Shown here piece after piece: positions 5,922 through 9,591 of a DNA stretch of 9,591 bases; positions within the stretch are counted from its first letter, which is position 1, and each line of letters starts with the position of its first letter. Made by a program: the position numbers and the translations under genes. Below the pieces are notes generated by a model that was not told the DNA's origin, made no database searches, and worked only from the letters and a program-made list of their open reading frames with translations. Source of the stretch: DATARH01 sp035534855 (GTDB lineage: Bacteria; Pseudomonadota; Alphaproteobacteria; ATCC43930; CGMCC-115725). The stretch covers positions 1 to 9,591 of the forward strand of contig DATLRD010000126.1 in NCBI GenBank assembly GCA_035534855.1. Direction: 5' to 3'.

Positions 5922-6955
5922 GGCTTCCTCCCTTCGGACGATTCGGCGATCCGGTAGGCACGCACCGCGGTGTCGTGAAACAGCGCGGCACGCTCGGCCG
6001 CCGAGTAGCTCTGCGAAAATCGCTTGAACGCGTTGAACACGATCGGGTGGGAGAACGACACCTTGTCGACCGGGAAATTGCTTTCAAACATGCAGCGCTC
6101 GGGGCCGAACTGCGCGATGCAGTAATCCATCAGCGGCGCGATCTGTTTCGCCAACTCCTCCGAGCCGACCGGCGTGTCGCGCAGATGCCAGTCGAAGCCG
6201 AAGCGCGGCATCCCCATGCCGCCGAGCTTCAACAGCACATTCGGGCATTTCGCCAGCTCGGCCATGCCGGCGTGCCACGCTGCCACCACCTCGTCGTCCT
6301 TGCCGGCGAACGGGCCGGTGCGGTTGAGCCCGCCGAGATGGTTCATGATGATCGTGAGGTCCGGCACGGCGCGGGCGAATTCGACCATTTCCGGCAGCTG
6401 CGGCCAGCAACAGATCGTGTCGAACGACAGCCCCATCCGCGCCAGCACCTTGGCGCCAGCGCGGAACTCGGGCAGCGACAGCACACCCGCCTTCTCGCGG
6501 CTTTCGACGCGCGGGTCGGCGTTCCAGGTGACGATGTGGCGGATGCCGCGAAAGCGGTTGGGGCTCGCCGCCTGCAGCGCGTGCAATGCCGGCTCGACCC
6601 GGTCGCCGAGCTTCAGATCGGCATGGCCGACGATCGCCGCGGCAGCGCGGCACGGGCCGTAAAGCCCGCTGGCGCTTGCCGCCGCCAGCCCCTGGACGAA
6701 CTCGACCTCGCCGACCGGGCGCATCTCCACCGGGCCGTCGGCGCGGTACATCGCGCGCGCCTCGATGAACACGGTCGAGCGGATATTGTGGCCCTGCGAA
6801 ACGTCGGCGACCAGCTCGTGCAGCAGATAGCGCTGATACGGCAGGCGCCCGGTGCGGAAATCCCAGAAATGGTGGTGCGGGTCGCAGATCGGCAGGTCCG
6901 GCTCCAGCGCCGGCTCCTGAGTCAGGGCGAGCCAGTCGTTTCCGCCATAGGGCAT
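5918..6955 (-). CDS. Amidohydrolase family protein (COG3618 type, LigI/lactonase-like)
   Basis: A 345-residue TIM-barrel hydrolase of the predicted metal-dependent hydrolase group that includes 2-pyrone-4,6-dicarboxylate lactonase (LigI), sulfomuconolactone hydrolase and sugar lactonases; these open lactones or split C-C or ester bonds. The first-strand motif CDPHHHFWD gives H27-x-H29. The barrel continues with GIRHIVTWNADP (about 137-148), NHLGG (His206) and MFESNFPVDK with the catalytic-type Asp297, all in the family order. No signal peptide is seen, so it acts in the cytoplasm. The start at 6955 is supported by TAGGAGA eight bases upstream. Its TGA overlaps the start of the dioxygenase gene, so both likely act on one pathway. 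The palindromic repeat pair lies between it and the monooxygenase upstream on the same strand. The exact reaction cannot be told from these residues. Confidence 0.9.
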   Translation of the reverse strand: MPYGGNDWLALTQEPALEPDLPICDPHHHFWDFRTGRLPYQRYLLHELVADVSQGHNIRSTVFIEARAMYRADGPVEMRPVGEVEFVQGLAAASASGLYGPCRAAAAIVGHADLKLGDRVEPALHALQAASPNRFRGIRHIVTWNADPRVESREKAGVLSLPEFRAGAKVLARMGLSFDTICCWPQLPEMVEFARAVPDLTIIMNHLGGLNRTGPFAGKDDEVVAAWHAGMAELAKCPNVLLKLGGMGMPRFGFDWHLRDTPVGSEELAKQIAPLMDYCIAQFGPERCMFESNFPVDKVSFSHPIVFNAFKRFSQSYSAAERAALFHDTAVRAYRIAESSEGRKP

Positions 6956-6981
6956 GCCGTTTTCTCCTAGAGCTCATCCTT

Positions 6982-7067
6982 CGTCGCCCCCGCGCACGCG
7001 GGGCCCAGGAGCAACCAGCTACCGCATTACCTCTCGCCCCTAGGTTCCCGCTTTCGCGGGAACGACG
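6982..7067. repeat. Pair of inverted REP-like palindromes (sphingomonad type)
   Basis: Two related units face each other. The first, 6982-7012, begins CGTCGCCCCCGCG-CAC-GCGGGGCCCAGG. The second, 7036-7067, read on the minus strand, begins CGTCGTTCCCGCG-AAA-GCGGGAACCTAGG. Each unit folds into its own hairpin, and the two can also pair with each other across a 23-base spacer. From general knowledge, such extragenic palindromes are scattered through sphingomonad genomes. They fill nearly the whole 121-base gap between the second monooxygenase gene and the amidohydrolase gene, both on the minus strand, where they could reduce read-through or stabilise the upstream message. No transposase is nearby. 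Confidence 0.75.
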
Positions 7068-7076
7068 GCCAAAAGG

Positions 7077-8261
7077 TTATTCCGCAGCAGCGGCCATCTT
7101 CGTGCCCTTGAACGCCGGCATGACCTCCTTGGCGAAGCGGCCGAGATCTTCGAGCTGGATATCGAGCGGGGTGCCGAGCGGCGTCGCGCAGATTACCCGG
7201 TCGAGCCCGGGATAGCGCTTTTCGACCGCCTTGAGCTGCTCGATGATGTCGGCCGGCGTGCCGGCGAGGAAACCGCCGGCCTTCACCGCGTCCTCGATCG
7301 TCGGCAATTTGACCGTTCCGGCCAGCGCCGGGTTGCGCATCGCCGCGATCTGCTCATCGCTGAGCGCCCGGACCAGTCGCAATTCGCCGAACATCTTCAT
7401 GTTTTCTTCGTAGTGCGGCGCGGCCTCGCGGATCGCCTGCTCGCGGCTCGAAGAAATGTGGAACTGGTAGCCGAACGCCAGCCGCTCGCCCATTTCGAGG
7501 TGTATGCCGCGCCGCGCATAGGCGGCCTGGAAGCCGACCATGTGCCGGTCGACCGCGCCGCCCTCGGCCGAGCCGCCGCCGATCACGCCCGAGATGCCGT
7601 GCTTGGCCATGAAATCGAAGGCGCGATCCGATCCGCTCTGGATCGGCTGCCAGCACTCGACCGGCAGGTGGTCCGGCGCCGGAACCAGCGTGATCTCCTT
7701 CAGCGTATAGCCGCGATACGGCACCTCGGGCGGGATCGTGTAGAACTTGCCCTTGTGCGAGAACGGCTTGCCCTCGAACGCCTTGAACAGGATGTCGACG
7801 CCTTCCTCGAATATTTCCCGGTTGGCGGCCTGGTCCATCAGCGGAGCGCCGAAGGTTTCGACCTCGCGAGTGTGATAGCCGCGGGCGACGCCGAAAATCA
7901 CCCGCCCGCCGGTCAGGATGTCGGCCATCGCGTAATCCTCGGCGAGGCGCAGCGGGTGCCACATCGGCACGACGTTAAAGCCGCAGCCGATCCTGAGGTT
8001 CTTGGTCACGCCGCACAGATGCATCGCCATCATCAGCAGGTTCGGGATCAGCTCGGTCCCTTCCGGCTGGAAATGATGCTCGGCCATCCACAACGTGTTG
8101 TAGCCGCGCTCGTCCATGCATTTGGCGTATTGCACGACCTTGTGCATCGCCTTTGCCAGCTCTTCCCGCGAATGGCAGCGCTCGTTGATCGGCGTGCCGC
8201 GATAGCCAAGGTTCTCCATATCGGCGGTGCCGTAATACGAGCTGTCGAATTTCGTGATCAT
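7077..8261 (-). CDS. LLM class flavin-dependent oxidoreductase (luciferase-like monooxygenase)
   Basis: A 394-residue bacterial-luciferase-like TIM-barrel enzyme that would use reduced FMN (or F420) and O2 to oxidise an organic substrate in the cytoplasm. Key segments are LWMAEHHFQPEGTE (57-70, with the Glu-His-His of luciferase relatives), RIGCGFNVVPMWHPLRLAED (90-109) and GGRVIFGVARGYHTREVETF (118-137). A flavin-phosphate and substrate-loop region follows at about 200-240 (PIQSGSDRAFDF, GISGVIGGGSAEGG). I chose the ATG at 8261 (MITKFDSSYYGTADMENL) because AAGGA lies seven bases before it and family proteins start here. The frame stays open to 8375, but those extra 38 codons look like untranslated sequence. 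It is of a different subgroup from the broken monooxygenase at 2218-3311. No flavin reductase is encoded in the window, so reduced flavin must come from elsewhere. It probably leads the unit with the amidohydrolase and dioxygenase. Substrate unknown. Confidence 0.9.
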   Translation of the reverse strand: MITKFDSSYYGTADMENLGYRGTPINERCHSREELAKAMHKVVQYAKCMDERGYNTLWMAEHHFQPEGTELIPNLLMMAMHLCGVTKNLRIGCGFNVVPMWHPLRLAEDYAMADILTGGRVIFGVARGYHTREVETFGAPLMDQAANREIFEEGVDILFKAFEGKPFSHKGKFYTIPPEVPYRGYTLKEITLVPAPDHLPVECWQPIQSGSDRAFDFMAKHGISGVIGGGSAEGGAVDRHMVGFQAAYARRGIHLEMGERLAFGYQFHISSSREQAIREAAPHYEENMKMFGELRLVRALSDEQIAAMRNPALAGTVKLPTIEDAVKAGGFLAGTPADIIEQLKAVEKRYPGLDRVICATPLGTPLDIQLEDLGRFAKEVMPAFKGTKMAAAAE

Positions 8262-8375
8262 CGCGCGATCCTTGCCTGATACGGGGGCCAAGTGCGGGGC
8301 GAGGTGACGGCCCCAGGGATGCTGCCCGCAACTATCGCCGCCGAGGGCGGCTCTTGTCTCGCCTAAATATCGCAC

Positions 8376-8394
8376 CCCGCCGTGACCGGGCGGG
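8376..8394 (-). terminator. Weak hairpin after the helicase gene
   Basis: CCCGCC and GGCGGG form a 6-bp stem with a seven-base loop, starting six bases beyond the helicase stop on the minus strand. The sequence after it (GTGCGATATTT) is not a real T-tract, so termination would be weak. The rest of the 138-base gap before the monooxygenase shows no clear promoter. Confidence 0.3.
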
Positions 8395-8399
8395 TTTCG

Positions 8400-9591
8400 C
8401 TAGCGGCTGAGCGCGGGCGGGGCAGCGACCGAAGGCCGGGCCGGCGCCGGCGCCACGGCCGCGGCGCCGCGCAGCAGCGCCGTGCGCGCCGGCCATTCCT
8501 CGGCCGGCGGCAGGGTTTCGAGAAATTGCACCTCGCCGCCGGTGAGCAGCGCGAGCGGGACGCCGTCGCGGTAGAGCACGCGGTTTGCGGTCACCGCGGC
8601 GAGTCGCGGGCCGGGCGTCAGGATGCCGGCGAGGTTGAGCGGGTCGGCGCCGGACAGCGAGACCAGCGCGCCGCCCGCCGGCTTGCGCCGCGTCTCGCGC
8701 AGCATGCCGACCGCCTCGGGCAGCGCGAACTGCTCGCCGGCAAACCCGGCGACAAAGCGGCCGCCGCGGATTTCGCCGCGCGCCTCGAGCCGGCGATAGA
8801 TGCGCAGCAGGTCGCGCCACGGCGGCAGCCGCGCCGCCTCACGCTCGACGAGCCGCCAGAACACGACGCCGTAGCGCCGCAACAGGGTGCGCGCCAGATG
8901 TTCGGCCGCCTCGGCGGTGGCCAGCGGCAAATTGTCGGGCAGCCGCGGCCGGCGGGCCAGCGCCCAGCGCCCGGCATCCTCCATCGCGAAGCTGACCGCG
9001 CGACGCCGGCGCTGGCTGCCGGAACTCGGCGCGAGCAACGCGCGCAGCCCGGCAAAGCTGTCGGAGGTGACGATGCCGAGCGCGACCAGCTCGGCCAGCG
9101 CCTCCTCGACCTGCGGACGCAACAGACCGCTGCCGGCGACCAGCTCGTCGAAGAACGAGGCGCCGTCCTGGCGGATCACCTCGGCGACCCGGCGCGCCGT
9201 CGCGCTCGGTGTCGCCGCCTCCTCGTCGGGCGACAGCAACATCCACAATGCGGCGTGGCGGCGCGCGAGCAGGGCGATCGGGGTCGAGCGCACCGGGCTC
9301 GCGCCGCGTTCGCCGCCGGCGGGGCGCGGGCTGCGCGGCCGGAGGCGGGCCCAGGCGACCCGGCCGGACAGGCACAGATCGTCGAGCCAGGCCGGGTCGT
9401 AATCGGCGAGCCGCGCCGGCAGGATCTCGCTTTCCCACGCCCCGGCCGCTGCCTCGAAGCCTTCGAGCTGGCCGACGATCGCGGCGAGTGCGTCGGCGCC
9501 CTCCATCCGCGCGCCCGACGCCACGCGCTGCCACTCGAACAGAAAGCGCAGGAAATCGCGCGCCGCGACCGGCTCGATCTCGGCGCGCAGT
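8400..9591 (-). CDS. lhr: Lhr-type ATP-dependent helicase, C-terminal part (runs off the right edge)
   Basis: The last 396 residues of a large helicase-related (Lhr) protein, a superfamily-2 3'-5' DNA translocase linked to DNA repair; full-length members run to about 1,400-1,500 residues. The helicase core lies outside the window. Visible here is the C-terminal extension. The segment next to the window edge reads EIEPVAARDFLRFLFEWQ, which is typical of this extension. Later come LLRRYGVVFWRLVERE, LPPWRDLLRIYRRLEARGEI and GGRFVAGFAGEQFALPEAVG, the best-conserved stretch of the winged-helix and barrel module. A poorly conserved Ala/Pro-rich tail (VAPAPARPSVAAPP) ends at the TAG at 8402-8400. 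The coding frame is intact to the edge. It is separated from the next gene on this strand by 138 bases and is unlikely to share its function; it probably marks the housekeeping flank of the catabolic block. Confidence 0.88.
   Translation of the reverse strand, partial: LRAEIEPVAARDFLRFLFEWQRVASGARMEGADALAAIVGQLEGFEAAAGAWESEILPARLADYDPAWLDDLCLSGRVAWARLRPRSPRPAGGERGASPVRSTPIALLARRHAALWMLLSPDEEAATPSATARRVAEVIRQDGASFFDELVAGSGLLRPQVEEALAELVALGIVTSDSFAGLRALLAPSSGSQRRRRAVSFAMEDAGRWALARRPRLPDNLPLATAEAAEHLARTLLRRYGVVFWRLVEREAARLPPWRDLLRIYRRLEARGEIRGGRFVAGFAGEQFALPEAVGMLRETRRKPAGGALVSLSGADPLNLAGILTPGPRLAAVTANRVLYRDGVPLALLTGGEVQFLETLPPAEEWPARTALLRGAAAVAPAPARPSVAAPPALSR

Noticed and set aside
8262..8375. 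Longer N-terminus for the second monooxygenase, starting at 8375
   Set aside because: The extra 38 residues do not look like the family, and a good ribosome site lies just before the ATG at 8261.
1..9591. CRISPR arrays, tRNA or rRNA genes, insertion sequences, prophage
   Set aside because: No regularly spaced repeats, cloverleaf-like sequences, transposase or phage motifs were seen on either strand.

Overview
The window is very GC-rich, densely coded and carries no phage, plasmid or transposase genes. It looks like the chromosome of an alphaproteobacterium, most likely a sphingomonad. Three things point that way: the short-form ArgC typical of Alphaproteobacteria, a pair of inverted palindromes of the type 'GTC-CCCGCG-loop-CGCGGG' common between sphingomonad genes (6982-7067), and a catabolic gene set of flavin monooxygenase, dioxygenase and amidohydrolase. 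The family-level placement is inference.

Left end (1-908): the 5' part of argC runs leftward out of the window. Upstream of it, on the same strand, is what looks like a complete transcription-attenuation leader. It has a promoter whose predicted start falls on the ATG of a 26-residue leader peptide, a peptide with four Arg in five codons (two of them CGA), and a strong intrinsic terminator between the peptide and argC. This is the most interesting signal in the window.

Middle (909-5082): a flavin amine oxidase (+) converges on a broken luciferase-like monooxygenase gene (-). The second half of that gene is in another frame, and about 14 residues appear to be missing at the junction. Divergent from it is a 14-helix DHA2-type MFS exporter (+). 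The 250-bp gap between these two genes holds a perfect 11-bp inverted repeat, a 10-bp palindrome and a 14-bp-period direct repeat, all possible regulatory sites.

Right part (5079-9591), all on the minus strand: the C-terminal 396 residues of an Lhr-type helicase, then a second and intact luciferase-like monooxygenase, the palindromic repeat pair, a COG3618-type amidohydrolase, and a TauD/TfdA-family dioxygenase. The dioxygenase overlaps the amidohydrolase by ATGA and shares its CTAG stop with the MFS gene that meets it head-on.

Taken together, 909-8261 reads as an oxidative catabolic neighbourhood: oxidise an amine, hydroxylate with FMNH2- or Fe(II)/2-oxoglutarate-dependent enzymes, hydrolyse a lactone or ester-like ring, and move substrate or product across the inner membrane. 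No substrate can be read from the sequence, and no transcriptional regulator or flavin reductase is encoded here.
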